Below are positions 54,332-63,990 of a DNA stretch of 64,000 nt, in pieces; within the stretch, counting starts at the first letter, position 1; each line of letters opens with the position of its first letter. Source of the stretch: Lachnospiraceae bacterium Phil5 (GTDB taxonomy: Bacteria > Bacillota > Clostridia > TANB77 > CAG-508). The notes beneath the pieces were generated by a model. That model saw only the letters and a program-made list of their open reading frames with translations, ran no database searches and was not told the origin of the DNA. The DNA lies in assembly GCA_002633185.1 (NCBI GenBank), contig NWBM01000002.1, positions 374,832 through 438,831 of the forward strand, in the 5' to 3' direction. Made by a program: the position numbers and the translations under genes.

Positions 54332-55684
54332 TTAATTGTTACTCTTCTCTTTGCAGTATTGTTCCCACATTTTTTCAATTTCTTTTCCTGTGAGCAAAAG
54401 CTTTTCAACCAATTTCTTTGCCATTTTCTCAATAAATTCTTTATGTGTTTTTACCTGCAAATATGCCTTATGCGTTGCTTCTTTAAGAATTTGAATCTTT
54501 TCTCTTTCTAATTCTCTTTTAGTTTGGTCTGAGATATACTCATCTTTTTGAACTATACAATTCTTTCCGATTGTTACAGAATCTCCGTTCTTAGTAATCA
54601 ACTTACTAACAATATCATCTGCTCTTCTTAAATCGTTAGTTGCACCAGCATTAGGATCACTTGTCTTAAGATACAAATTTTCAGCTTCTCTACCAGCTAA
54701 GGATTTTGCCATTAAGTAAATAGCATACTCACGATTTTCAATAGTATACTTGCTACATGGTGTATACGTTGTAACTCCTCTGTAATGCAGTCCTGGAATT
54801 AAAGAAACATAGTTCAGTTTGTATTCTTTTTTATTCAGCAGTATAAATAATGCATGCCCACATTCATGAAAAGCCAGTTGTAAAAGTTCTTCGTATGAAG
54901 AATTTCTTATGCTGTCAAATGAACTACTATACGCATTTTTTACTATGTTCTTTGTAATTGTGCTTTTGCCTTCTTTCCTTGCCATTACATAAAGAATTTC
55001 TAAACTTGAGTAGTAATAGTTCAAATCATCGGAATCATCATCATATCCACTCATAATAGTAAGCGCAAAATAAAGTATACTCGTCTCAATTTTTGTTTTA
55101 TAAATATTTGTAAGATTTTTAGCCATTGCTTTTGCAACATTATAAATGTTTTCAAAGCTGTCTGGAAAATCAACTTCAATAATATTAAAAGAATTTCCAA
55201 ACATATTCCTTAGCTTATCCATTGCATTGTTTTGTTGTTCTGTTGTTATTTCAAAAATAACCTTCAGCATCGAATTATTGCACATTTTCTTTATTGTCTC
55301 TGAACATCTGTTGAAAATTCTAGCCGTTGTGTTAAGTACTTTTTCTGTACTGAAACGAACATACAAAATTAGTGCATAACCTTGGTATTTTTGACATAAT
55401 TCCAACAACTTTTGAGCAAAATCTTCGTCATTTTCCATTTTTGAAATTACTTCCTCATAGATTTGCAAAACTTTAATATTGTCAAATCCTAAGACGTCCT
55501 TTAAATCTTGCTGTAGAAACCTCCGCACATATGCGGTTTTGCCTGAACCGTTCTTTCCCGCAATTATTGCGCCTTTTTTTGATTCACACATTAATGAAAA
55601 ATTTAGAGAATCAAGATTTTCTTTTTCATAATATGTATATGAATCTGCTGTCATTTCTTGGAACGCGGTTAACAGGTTTTCCAT
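54332..55684 (-). CDS. P-loop NTPase fused to an M41 (FtsH-like) zinc metalloprotease domain, no membrane span
   Basis: The N-terminus has Walker A GKNGSGKT (43-50). The rest of the ATPase region (to about 240) is degenerate; the expected Walker B position reads YALILYVRF without acidic residues. The C-terminal half has HECGH (273-277) and GATNDLRRADD (347-357, third zinc ligand Asp about 351), the FtsH peptidase pattern. At 450 residues it lacks the N-terminal membrane segments and part of the AAA module, so it is a soluble FtsH relative. Codon use is GC-richer than neighbours, and it has an ordinary in-frame CGG (Arg54, 55525-55523), suggesting acquisition. It has its own promoter and terminator and lies next to the RT gene. 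Confidence 0.75.
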   Translation of the reverse strand: MENLLTAFQEMTADSYTYYEKENLDSLNFSLMCESKKGAIIAGKNGSGKTAYVRRFLQQDLKDVLGFDNIKVLQIYEEVISKMENDEDFAQKLLELCQKYQGYALILYVRFSTEKVLNTTARIFNRCSETIKKMCNNSMLKVIFEITTEQQNNAMDKLRNMFGNSFNIIEVDFPDSFENIYNVAKAMAKNLTNIYKTKIETSILYFALTIMSGYDDDSDDLNYYYSSLEILYVMARKEGKSTITKNIVKNAYSSSFDSIRNSSYEELLQLAFHECGHALFILLNKKEYKLNYVSLIPGLHYRGVTTYTPCSKYTIENREYAIYLMAKSLAGREAENLYLKTSDPNAGATNDLRRADDIVSKLITKNGDSVTIGKNCIVQKDEYISDQTKRELEREKIQILKEATHKAYLQVKTHKEFIEKMAKKLVEKLLLTGKEIEKMWEQYCKEKSNN

Positions 55685-55786
55685 AGTACTTTACCTCCTT
55701 TTTTAAATTTTCATTTGAAACTTTCTTCAAGGGGATTTGCATTTATTAAGACTGGCACTTGACCAGATGATTAAATTAACATAATT

Positions 55787-55815
55787 ATATTATCATGTTT
55801 TAGTTGATTTTTCAA
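55787..55815 (-). promoter_or_regulatory. Sigma-A-type promoter for the M41-like gene
   Basis: TTGAAA (55815-55810), a 17-base spacer and TAATAT (55792-55787) lie just past the RT stop, giving a leader of about 95 bases with a small CTGG/CCAG hairpin. Confidence 0.6.
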
Positions 55816-55830
55816 TACTTTACTTATAAT

Positions 55831-57042
55831 TTAATCTTTATATTTTTGTAATTTATAATATTCACTAACTAATGGCCTGTATCCTAATACTTTTAATTCG
55901 TCATATTTCAAGTTATAATTCTTTTTATTGTATTTTCCTGTTCTTATATATCTTAAGCATTCTTGCATATATAAATCTATTTCATGTAATGAGTTGGTTG
56001 TATTAATTATAGGAAAATACCATAGTTGCCATGTTAATTCATTCTTGTTTTCTATCATATAGAATTTTCTGTTGAATTTTCTAATAACCGCTGCAATTGC
56101 CCTTTCGCTATCTGCATTGTTTCGTAACATCCATCTTCTTAATTTCCTGCTTGACCTTCTAATCTTTCCTTTTATTTTTCTCTTTGCAACATCTGATATA
56201 TCTATTGTTCCATTTTGATAACTGAAGCCAAGAAAATCCCATTTATCTGCGGGCTTAATGAATTGAATTTTGTCTTTATTTAAATTTAATTTGTGATGTG
56301 CAATCATTTCTTGTAATTTATTCATGTATTTTTCAATGTGCTGTTGCTCTGCAAAAAAGAGAATATCATCTGAATATCTTGCATATAAAACATTTTCTGC
56401 TTTAAAGTATTTATCTATATCCTGTAAAAAAATATTAGCTAAAAAAGATGAAATTGGCACTCCTGCCATTATCCCTTTTTCTTCTTCAATTATCTCGTTA
56501 TTAAATTTTACTTTGCTTTGTGTAAGAATTTCTTTTAGAAAATCGTATAATACTGCATCATCAATTATAAACTCTTTTAATTTTGGTAATAAAATACTAA
56601 TGTTTACACTATTAAAATAATTTTCTATGTCTATTTTATAACCATATAATTCTGCTTTTTTATTTGCATTAGATAATCTGTATAAAGCATCTTTAACTGT
56701 ATATTTTTTTCTAAATGAATAACAATTATCACTGTATTTATCATCATATTTTTTTGAAAATAAATAGGTTATTACTTTTAAAATCATGTTTTCGTCATCA
56801 TTGAAATTATACACTACACGTTTTTTTGACTTATTTATTTTGTTTATTAAGTGTTTTTCTGGAATTGAGAATTTATAAGTTCCTTCTATTATTTCATTAG
56901 CAATTTTTTCATATTTTCTGTTATATATATATTCTTCAAGCTCTGCTATTTCTCTTTTAGAAATGGATGCTTGTTTTCTTTTAAATTCTAGATATTCATT
57001 CCATACTTCTTTGTTTGTTATTTCGTATAATAAAGATTTCAT
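55831..57042 (-). CDS. Reverse transcriptase, unclassified bacterial type
   Basis: Palm motifs are intact: YKIDIENYFNSV (Asp about 138), GIMAGVPISSFLANIFLQDID (second part, about 192-210), YARYSDDILFF (catalytic YSDD 223-226) and KWDFLGFSY. The C-terminal 150 residues are basic and thumb/maturase-like (KGKIRRSSRKLRRW) and end with LGYRPLVSEYYKL. No HNH endonuclease or Zn domain is present, and the surrounding DNA shows no recognisable group II intron domain V or retron VTG motif. A structured RNA with its own promoter precedes it, so a retron-like or defence-associated RT is possible. No variable-repeat pair typical of diversity-generating retroelements was seen. Codon use is native-like. Confidence 0.85.
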   Translation of the reverse strand: MKSLLYEITNKEVWNEYLEFKRKQASISKREIAELEEYIYNRKYEKIANEIIEGTYKFSIPEKHLINKINKSKKRVVYNFNDDENMILKVITYLFSKKYDDKYSDNCYSFRKKYTVKDALYRLSNANKKAELYGYKIDIENYFNSVNISILLPKLKEFIIDDAVLYDFLKEILTQSKVKFNNEIIEEEKGIMAGVPISSFLANIFLQDIDKYFKAENVLYARYSDDILFFAEQQHIEKYMNKLQEMIAHHKLNLNKDKIQFIKPADKWDFLGFSYQNGTIDISDVAKRKIKGKIRRSSRKLRRWMLRNNADSERAIAAVIRKFNRKFYMIENKNELTWQLWYFPIINTTNSLHEIDLYMQECLRYIRTGKYNKKNYNLKYDELKVLGYRPLVSEYYKLQKYKD

Positions 57043-57080
57043 AATTCGTATATTCTCCTTTTATTATTAGCAATTAAAAA

Positions 57081-57215
57081 AAGAGCTTAAGAAGAACGAT
57101 TTGAAATCGATAACATCGATACAGAACTGAACTAATATAAGCTACTTGCACAGCTATTAATAATATTAGCTTCATTCCACCACAAGTGTGTTTTAGCACA
57201 TCTTCTTTTGCTCTT
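57081..57215 (-). ncRNA. Structured RNA upstream of the reverse transcriptase
   Basis: The ends pair over 13 of 15 positions: AAGAGC plus AAGAAGA (57215-57201) with TCTTCTT plus GCTCTT (57095-57081), followed by a run of Us. Inside are GAA-CTAATAT with ATATTAG-TTC, TCGAT with ATCGA, CGATT with AATCG (triloop) and TGTG with CACA. A promoter ends just upstream of 57215. Closing repeats plus an adjacent RT recall retron or DRT template RNAs, but no family match could be tested. Alternatively it is the RT gene's leader with an attenuator. Confidence 0.55.
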
Positions 57216-57224
57216 GGTTATTAT

Positions 57225-57251
57225 ATTATAATATTATGTAAAATATGTCAA
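57225..57251 (-). promoter_or_regulatory. Promoter for the structured RNA and RT gene
   Basis: Consensus TTGACA (57251-57246) and TATAAT (57230-57225) have a 15-base spacer; a second TATAAT (57225-57220) gives 20, and TAATAT gives 17. Spacing is therefore imperfect, but the transcript start would fall at the 5' edge of the structured RNA. Confidence 0.6.
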
Positions 57252-57261
57252 TATTTATACG

Positions 57262-57295
57262 AAAAGCAAAATACCTTTTAAAGTATTTTGCTTTT
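57262..57295 (-). terminator. Terminator after lysS
   Basis: A 13-bp perfect stem, AAAAGCAAAATAC / GTATTTTGCTTTT, with an 8-base loop lies 12 bases past the lysS stop. Confidence 0.8.
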
Positions 57296-57306
57296 ATATT
57301 AGTACA

Positions 57307-58812
57307 TTATGCTAGCGGTTTCATTGTTGGGAAGAATAATACATCTCTAATTGATGCAGCGTCTGTTAATAACATAACTAATCTATCTACACCCATTCCA
57401 AGTCCACCTGTTGGAGGCATACCATATTCTAATGCTTGAATAAAGTCTTCATCCATCATTCCAGCTTCTTCATCTCCTGCTTCTCTTGCTTCAACTTGTT
57501 TTTTGAATCTTTCATATTGATCTATTGGATCATTTAATTCCGAGAATGCATTTCCATATTCACGTCCACCAATAAATAATTCAAATCTTTCTGTTAAACG
57601 TGGATCAGAAGCTTTTCTCTTTGCAAGTGGAGAAATCTCTACTGGATAGTCATATATAAATGTTGGTTGCATTAATGTTTCTTCAACATATTCATCAAAG
57701 AAGAAACTAATTACATCTCCTCTTGTTTCTTTTGTTGGATCTGGAATTACTATGTTTCTTTCTCTTGCTAATGCAACTGCTTCTTCATCTGTTGTTATCT
57801 CATTAAAGTCAATTCCTGTTACTTCTTTAATTGAGTCTATCATAGAAATTCTTTTCCAAGATGGTGTTAAATCTATTTCTTGTCCTTGATATGTTACTTT
57901 TGTTGTTCCTAGAATTTTTTCAGCACATCTTGATACTATTTCTTCAGCTATATCCATCATGTCATGATAATCTTGATATGATGCATATAATTCAAGTTCT
58001 GTAAATTCTGGATTATGTCTTATATCCATTCCTTCATTTCTGAAAACTCTTCCCATTTCATATACTTTATCTATTCCACCAACTATTAATCTTTTTAAGT
58101 TTAATTCAAGTGCAATTCTTAAATACATATCTATATCTAATGCATTGTGATGTGTTTGGAATGGTTTAGCTGTTGCTCCACCTGATATTGTGTTTAAAAT
58201 AGGTGTTTCAACTTCTAAATATCCTTTTTCATTTAATATGTTACGAATTTCTGATAATATTTTTGTTCTTGTTTCAAATGTTTTCTTTACATCCGGATTT
58301 ACTATTAAATCCACATATCTTTGTCTATAACGTAAATCTGGATCTTTTAATCCATGAAATTTCTCTGGTAATGGACGTAATGATTTAGAAAGTAATGTTA
58401 CTTCTTTAGCATGTACAGAAATTTCTTCTGTTCTTGTTTTAAATACAAAACCAGTTATTCCAATAAAATCTCCTATATCAAATGTTTTAAATGCTTTATA
58501 GCTTTCTTCTCCTAAATCGTTTATACTTACATAACTTTGAATTCTTTCATCACAGTCTTGTATTGTACAGAATGATGCTTTTCCCATTATTCTTTTTGCT
58601 ATTATTCTTCCGGCAACTGTTACATCTTTTTCTGCAAATTCATCATAATTTGCTTTTATTTCTCCAGCTGTATTTGTTCTATTAAATTTTGTTATTTGAT
58701 AAGGATCTTTTCCTTGTTCTTGTAGCTCTTTTAATTTTTCTCTTCTTACCATCATTAATTGGTTTAAATCTACTTCTTGTTCTTCAATATTGTTTATTTC
58801 GTTTTCGCTCAT
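57307..58812 (-). CDS. lysS: Lysyl-tRNA synthetase, class II
   Basis: Charges tRNA-Lys. The N-terminal OB anticodon domain has [18 protein letters not shown], then class II motif 2 ([16 protein letters not shown], about 261-276) and motif 3 ([13 protein letters not shown], about 470-482). Length 501. The start follows AAGGAGGAAAAG. Upstream recN is 80 bases away. Confidence 0.97.
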   Translation of the reverse strand: MSENEINNIEEQEVDLNQLMMVRREKLKELQEQGKDPYQITKFNRTNTAGEIKANYDEFAEKDVTVAGRIIAKRIMGKASFCTIQDCDERIQSYVSINDLGEESYKAFKTFDIGDFIGITGFVFKTRTEEISVHAKEVTLLSKSLRPLPEKFHGLKDPDLRYRQRYVDLIVNPDVKKTFETRTKILSEIRNILNEKGYLEVETPILNTISGGATAKPFQTHHNALDIDMYLRIALELNLKRLIVGGIDKVYEMGRVFRNEGMDIRHNPEFTELELYASYQDYHDMMDIAEEIVSRCAEKILGTTKVTYQGQEIDLTPSWKRISMIDSIKEVTGIDFNEITTDEEAVALARERNIVIPDPTKETRGDVISFFFDEYVEETLMQPTFIYDYPVEISPLAKRKASDPRLTERFELFIGGREYGNAFSELNDPIDQYERFKKQVEAREAGDEEAGMMDEDFIQALEYGMPPTGGLGMGVDRLVMLLTDAASIRDVLFFPTMKPLA

Positions 58813-58892
58813 AAACTTTTCCTCCTTAAAATTCTCGAATTTACAACATTATATATTAAATTGGCTGAAAAGTAAATAGTTTTACGAGCTTT

Positions 58893-60521
58893 TTACCCTA
58901 CTTTTCTTAACTCTTTTGCATGATTCAAAGATATGTCTGTAATATCTCCACTTGCAATTCTTGCAATTTCTTGAACGACTTCATCTTCGTTTAGTAACTT
59001 AATGTTTGTAACAGTTTTTTCATTTTTTACTTTTTTGTTTATGTAATAGTTATAGTCACCTTTTGCTGCTATGCTTGGTTGGTGTGTTACACATAGAACT
59101 TGATGTTTCTTTGAAATTATTTTAATTTTCTCACCAACTGCCTTAGCTGCTTTTCCACTAATTCCTGTATCAATTTCATCAAATATTAATACAGGCACTT
59201 TGTCTGAATCTGCAAGTACTGTTTTTATTGCTAGCATTATTCTTGAAATTTCTCCTCCTGATGCAATTTTGATTAATGGCTTAGGCTCATCTCCAATATT
59301 TGTTGTTATTAAAAATTCTATATCATTTAAACCGTCTTCTGTATAATTTCCATCTTCAACATATTCTACATTTGTTTTAAATTTAGCATTAGGCATTTCC
59401 AAATCTGCTAATTCTTTGTTAATACTTTTGTTTAATACTTCGGCATATTTAGTTCTTAAAGCATTCATTTTTCTGCATAATTCAAGCATTTGTTTTTCTA
59501 TCTTTCTTATTTTTTCTTTTAGCATATTATTATGTTCTTCGCAGTTTTCAATTGCAAAAATCTCATCTTCTACATTTTGCTTGTATTCTAATATTTCTTC
59601 TATACTGTTTCCATATTTTCTTTTAAGTGAAAATATTAAGTCTAATCTTTCTTCAACTTCATTTCTTTTTTCTTCATCAAAAATCAAATCACCATTCATA
59701 TCTGAAACATCTCTTGATAATTCTTGAATTTCATAATATATGTTTTTTAATTCCACCAATTTTTCACTATATTTTTCGTTTAAATCTTCTATTTTCTCAA
59801 AACTTCTAATTGCTTCATTAATTCCCTCTATTGCATTTCCGCTTAAATTTTCTTCTATATTAATTAAATTAACACATATTTTTTCCGAATTCTTCATTGT
59901 TGTATGTAACTCATTTAGTTCTGCTTCTTCCCCTGGTTTTAGTTTTGCATTTTCAATTTCTTCTAACTGATATTTTAGCAAGTCTAGCTTTCTTTGTTTT
60001 TCTTTTTCATCTCCATAATTCTTTTTTAATTCTCTTTTTATGCCATTATATTCTTCATATAAACTTAAATATTTTTCTTTTTGTGCAAGTATTTCGTCAC
60101 CTATAAAATTATCTAAATACTTTATATGTTCTTGTTTTCTCATTAGTACTTGATTATCATTTTGCCCATGAATATCTATAACATTTGCCATAAATTCTTT
60201 TAACTCATTTACTGAAACTAATCTTCCATTTATTTTGCATGTATTTCTTCCATTATCAAAAATTTCTCTTGATACAACTACATTATCTTCTTCGCAAAAA
60301 TTATTTTCTGGTAAAAATAAATTAAGCTCTACAAAAGAATTGATTTCACCCCTTCTCATCATTTCTTTTGAAAATCTTCCACCTGCTATTATTTGAAGTG
60401 AATCGATTATTAATGTTTTTCCAGCCCCTGTTTCACCTGTTAAAACATTAAAACCATTGTTAAAATCCACTGTTAAATCCTCTATAATACCTATGTTCTT
60501 TATATGCATGTTACCAATCAT
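58893..60521 (-). CDS. recN: DNA repair protein RecN
   Basis: SMC-like ATPase for double-strand-break repair. Walker A GETGAGKT (about 29-36), long coiled-coil arms (about 150-360), signature ISRIMLAIK and Walker B VLIFDEIDTGISG (about 452-464), then CVTHQPSIAAKGD. Length 542 is slightly short for the family. The start follows AAGGAGGTTCG. Confidence 0.95.
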   Translation of the reverse strand: MIGNMHIKNIGIIEDLTVDFNNGFNVLTGETGAGKTLIIDSLQIIAGGRFSKEMMRRGEINSFVELNLFLPENNFCEEDNVVVSREIFDNGRNTCKINGRLVSVNELKEFMANVIDIHGQNDNQVLMRKQEHIKYLDNFIGDEILAQKEKYLSLYEEYNGIKRELKKNYGDEKEKQRKLDLLKYQLEEIENAKLKPGEEAELNELHTTMKNSEKICVNLINIEENLSGNAIEGINEAIRSFEKIEDLNEKYSEKLVELKNIYYEIQELSRDVSDMNGDLIFDEEKRNEVEERLDLIFSLKRKYGNSIEEILEYKQNVEDEIFAIENCEEHNNMLKEKIRKIEKQMLELCRKMNALRTKYAEVLNKSINKELADLEMPNAKFKTNVEYVEDGNYTEDGLNDIEFLITTNIGDEPKPLIKIASGGEISRIMLAIKTVLADSDKVPVLIFDEIDTGISGKAAKAVGEKIKIISKKHQVLCVTHQPSIAAKGDYNYYINKKVKNEKTVTNIKLLNEDEVVQEIARIASGDITDISLNHAKELRKVG

Positions 60522-60642
60522 AAATACGAACCTCCTTTTGCCGAACTCTTGTTTTTATTATAATTTTTTGCAAAACAAATGTCAATAGTTTTTTACAAAA
60601 AGTGTTCGTGTTTTTTCGACATTTAACGACGCTAAAAATAAA

Positions 60643-60685
60643 AAAAAAGTTAGTAAAATGAACCGTCCCTTTTACTAACTTTTTT
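60643..60685. terminator. GTCCC-containing hairpin between maf and recN
   Basis: A perfect 16-bp stem, AAAAAAGTTAGTAAAA / TTTTACTAACTTTTTT, encloses the loop TGAACCGTCCC. It terminates maf on the minus strand. The loop carries the GTCCC (GGGAC) word of the dispersed palindromes. Confidence 0.75.
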
Positions 60686-60695
60686 CTATTCCGCC

Positions 60696-61277
60696 TTATT
60701 CAAAATCCTTCATTGAATACCCTAATTCCTTCAATTTGTAATAAACACAACTTGGCGAAATTCCAAACATTGTATTAAAATCCCCAACAATTTTATCAAC
60801 AAAAATTTCTGCTTTTCCTGGTATTGTAAATCCGCATCCGTTTAAAACATTAGCTTCATTTTCAACATACCATCTAATATCTTCATCATCCGCTTCTCTA
60901 ACATGAACTTCTACAACATCTGAAAACACTATTTCTTTATCTTGGTATAAGTCTTTAATTGTCATTCCTGTATTTAAATATACAACTTTTCCACTCATTA
61001 ATTTAATGTTGTTAAAAGCTTCTTCTTTACTTTTTGGTTTTTCAAATATGTGTCCATCCATGTATACTACTGAATCTGCAGATACTATAATTGCTTTTCC
61101 TTCAATTTGTGAAGCTACTGAATTTGCTTTATCTCTTGATAAATCCATTACATATTGGCGTGGATCTCTTGCTTCGCTATGTTCTTCAACTTTGCTTGTT
61201 ACAACATCATATTTCCATCCTATATTATTAAAAATGTTTTTTCTGTTTTTTGAGCTTGATGCTAGTATTAATCTCAT
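60696..61277 (-). CDS. maf: Maf-family nucleoside triphosphate pyrophosphatase
   Basis: Hydrolyses non-canonical or pyrimidine NTPs and is linked to septum control. LILASSSKNRKNIF (about 3-16), VEEHSEARDPRQYV, IIVSADSVVY (about 64-73), KPKSKEEAFN and NGCGFTIPGKAEIFV with GDFNTMFGISP are the Maf pattern. The ATG at 61277 is preferred to 61286, which touches the AAAGGAG site. About 193 residues. Confidence 0.92.
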   Translation of the reverse strand: MRLILASSSKNRKNIFNNIGWKYDVVTSKVEEHSEARDPRQYVMDLSRDKANSVASQIEGKAIIVSADSVVYMDGHIFEKPKSKEEAFNNIKLMSGKVVYLNTGMTIKDLYQDKEIVFSDVVEVHVREADDEDIRWYVENEANVLNGCGFTIPGKAEIFVDKIVGDFNTMFGISPSCVYYKLKELGYSMKDFE

Positions 61278-61295
61278 TTTTATCATTCTCCTTTA

Positions 61296-61547
61296 TTAAT
61301 CCTTTTTAAATGGATGTAATATTTTATCTTTTATCCCACCAGCAATTGTTTCTGAAACTATATTGTAAATTCTATCAGCTTCTTCTTCTCCAATTTCTAG
61401 CTTTTCTTTTAAGTCCGCTTTTATTTTGTCTTTGTTATTTACTCCTACTATAAAGTGATCATCAATAACACTACTAATTATTATACATTTTCCTTCATCG
61501 TATCCTAATTTTTCTTCTAATTTTTTAATAAATCCTGTTTTATTCAT
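61296..61547 (-). CDS. Hypothetical 83-residue protein coupled to the XRE regulator gene
   Basis: Not recognised. It is a small charged alpha/beta protein: FIKKLEEKLGYDEGKCIIIS, then DDHFIVGVNNKDKIKADLKE and a helical end with IAGGIKDKILHPFKKD. It starts at 61547 (GGGAGGAAGAT upstream) within the last codons of the regulator gene, so the two are translationally coupled and probably act together. No membrane span. Confidence 0.65.
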   Translation of the reverse strand: MNKTGFIKKLEEKLGYDEGKCIIISSVIDDHFIVGVNNKDKIKADLKEKLEIGEEEADRIYNIVSETIAGGIKDKILHPFKKD

Positions 61548-62472
61548 CTTTATCTTCCTCCCCATAAATTTTTCCTTCTGAATCTTTTTGGATTTCATAT
61601 CCATATTCAAAAATATATGCAATACAATAAAATATTAATGCTGAGAATAAGTCAAATCCCATATTGAAATCATTTTCCATTATTATTGAACTTATTCCAT
61701 TTCCAATAGCTGATAATACTGTTGTTGCAATCATAAAATAAGACATTTGTTTAATATGATGTACATTTTCTAATGTGAATGGTGTATCTCCTTTATTTAT
61801 GTTGTTAAATAATTTTGCTAAATGATTTAAAGCAATGCCTAAAGTAAATAATCCTGAAATTAAGCATGCACCAGCACCTAATACTACAGCTATTATTTTT
61901 TCTTTTGGGTTATTATTAAGTATATTTACAACCTTATCAAATTCATATGTTCCCATACCATCTATAAACTTAATTTTTGAATCTCCACTTACCTTAACTT
62001 CGTTGTCAACTTTTTTGTACTCTATAACCTCTGTTCCGATTTTAGATACAATTGATGTAATTCCCTCTTCATTTTTTACAGATGTTGTTCCTATAACTGC
62101 TGTTGCAAGAACTGCCGCTACTATTAAACATATTGCTCCAATTCTTGCTGCAATACTTCCTACCATAGAAATGTCATAAATGTAGTTACTAATAACCTTT
62201 AACCTTTTTTGTTTTTTCTTTTCAAATTTTACAACTTTCATTTTAATTTCTTCATCTAATGAATCAATATCTTGAATATCATCATGAACCAAGTCATTTA
62301 TTTTACAGTGAAATATTTTACATATTTTTAATATGTTATCCATTTCTGGATATGCTTCTCCTGTTTCCCATTTTGAAACACTTTGTCTAGATACACCTAC
62401 CTTCTCTGCTAAATTTTCTTGACTCATTTTTGCGCTCTTTCTTAACGCATATAAATTTTCTCCAAATTTCAT
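61540..62472 (-). CDS. XRE-type DNA-binding protein with DUF2975-like membrane domain
   Basis: The N-terminal helix-turn-helix (LRKSAKMSQENLAEKVGVSR then QSVSKWETG, about 10-38) is followed by a Lys-rich linker and four hydrophobic segments (about 100-120, 190-215, 240-262 and 272-290). LAKLFNNINKGDTPFTLEN is the DUF2975 hallmark. It is probably a membrane-tethered repressor. A promoter and a palindrome in its leader suggest autoregulation. Confidence 0.82.
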   Translation of the reverse strand: MKFGENLYALRKSAKMSQENLAEKVGVSRQSVSKWETGEAYPEMDNILKICKIFHCKINDLVHDDIQDIDSLDEEIKMKVVKFEKKKQKRLKVISNYIYDISMVGSIAARIGAICLIVAAVLATAVIGTTSVKNEEGITSIVSKIGTEVIEYKKVDNEVKVSGDSKIKFIDGMGTYEFDKVVNILNNNPKEKIIAVVLGAGACLISGLFTLGIALNHLAKLFNNINKGDTPFTLENVHHIKQMSYFMIATTVLSAIGNGISSIIMENDFNMGFDLFSALIFYCIAYIFEYGYEIQKDSEGKIYGEEDKDE

Positions 62473-62535
62473 TAGACTATTTCCTCCTTCAGTTATTAGT
62501 TTAGATTTTTTTCCTCTGTTTTTCTATCAATTTTC

Positions 62536-62567
62536 GGTTGCAATTAACTATTTTTGAAAATGCAACC
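62536..62567. promoter_or_regulatory. GGTTGCA inverted repeat in the XRE gene leader, operator candidate
   Basis: GGTTGCA (62536-62542) and TGCAACC (62561-62567) are exact inverted copies 18 bases apart, 20-50 bases past the expected transcript start. It could be the regulator's own operator or an RNA hairpin. Confidence 0.45.
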
Positions 62568-62594
62568 AGAAATTTACATTTATTTTTCTTTAAA

Positions 62595-62623
62595 ATAATA
62601 TCATATTTTTTGTTTGCTAACAA
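62595..62623 (-). promoter_or_regulatory. Sigma-A-type promoter for the XRE gene
   Basis: TTGTTA (62623-62618), a 17-base spacer and extended TGaTATTAT (-10 at 62600-62595) on the minus strand; the leader is about 115 bases. Confidence 0.6.
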
Positions 62624-62640
62624 TATCTTTCGAAAATAAA

Positions 62641-62672
62641 AAGCCAGTTGCATATTATAAAGCAACTGACTT
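62641..62672 (-). terminator. Terminator after eno
   Basis: AAGTCAGTTGC pairs with GCAACTGGCTT (one G-T) around a 10-base loop, followed by TTTTTATTTT on the minus strand, just past the stop at 62680. Confidence 0.85.
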
Positions 62673-62679
62673 AAAAAAA

Positions 62680-63990
<1,311 letters not shown>

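Noticed and set aside
55831..57306. Group II intron or diversity-generating retroelement
   Set aside because: No domain V/VI-like hairpin, no intron endonuclease domain, and no template/variable repeat pair or target gene could be seen nearby. The call stays at unclassified RT.
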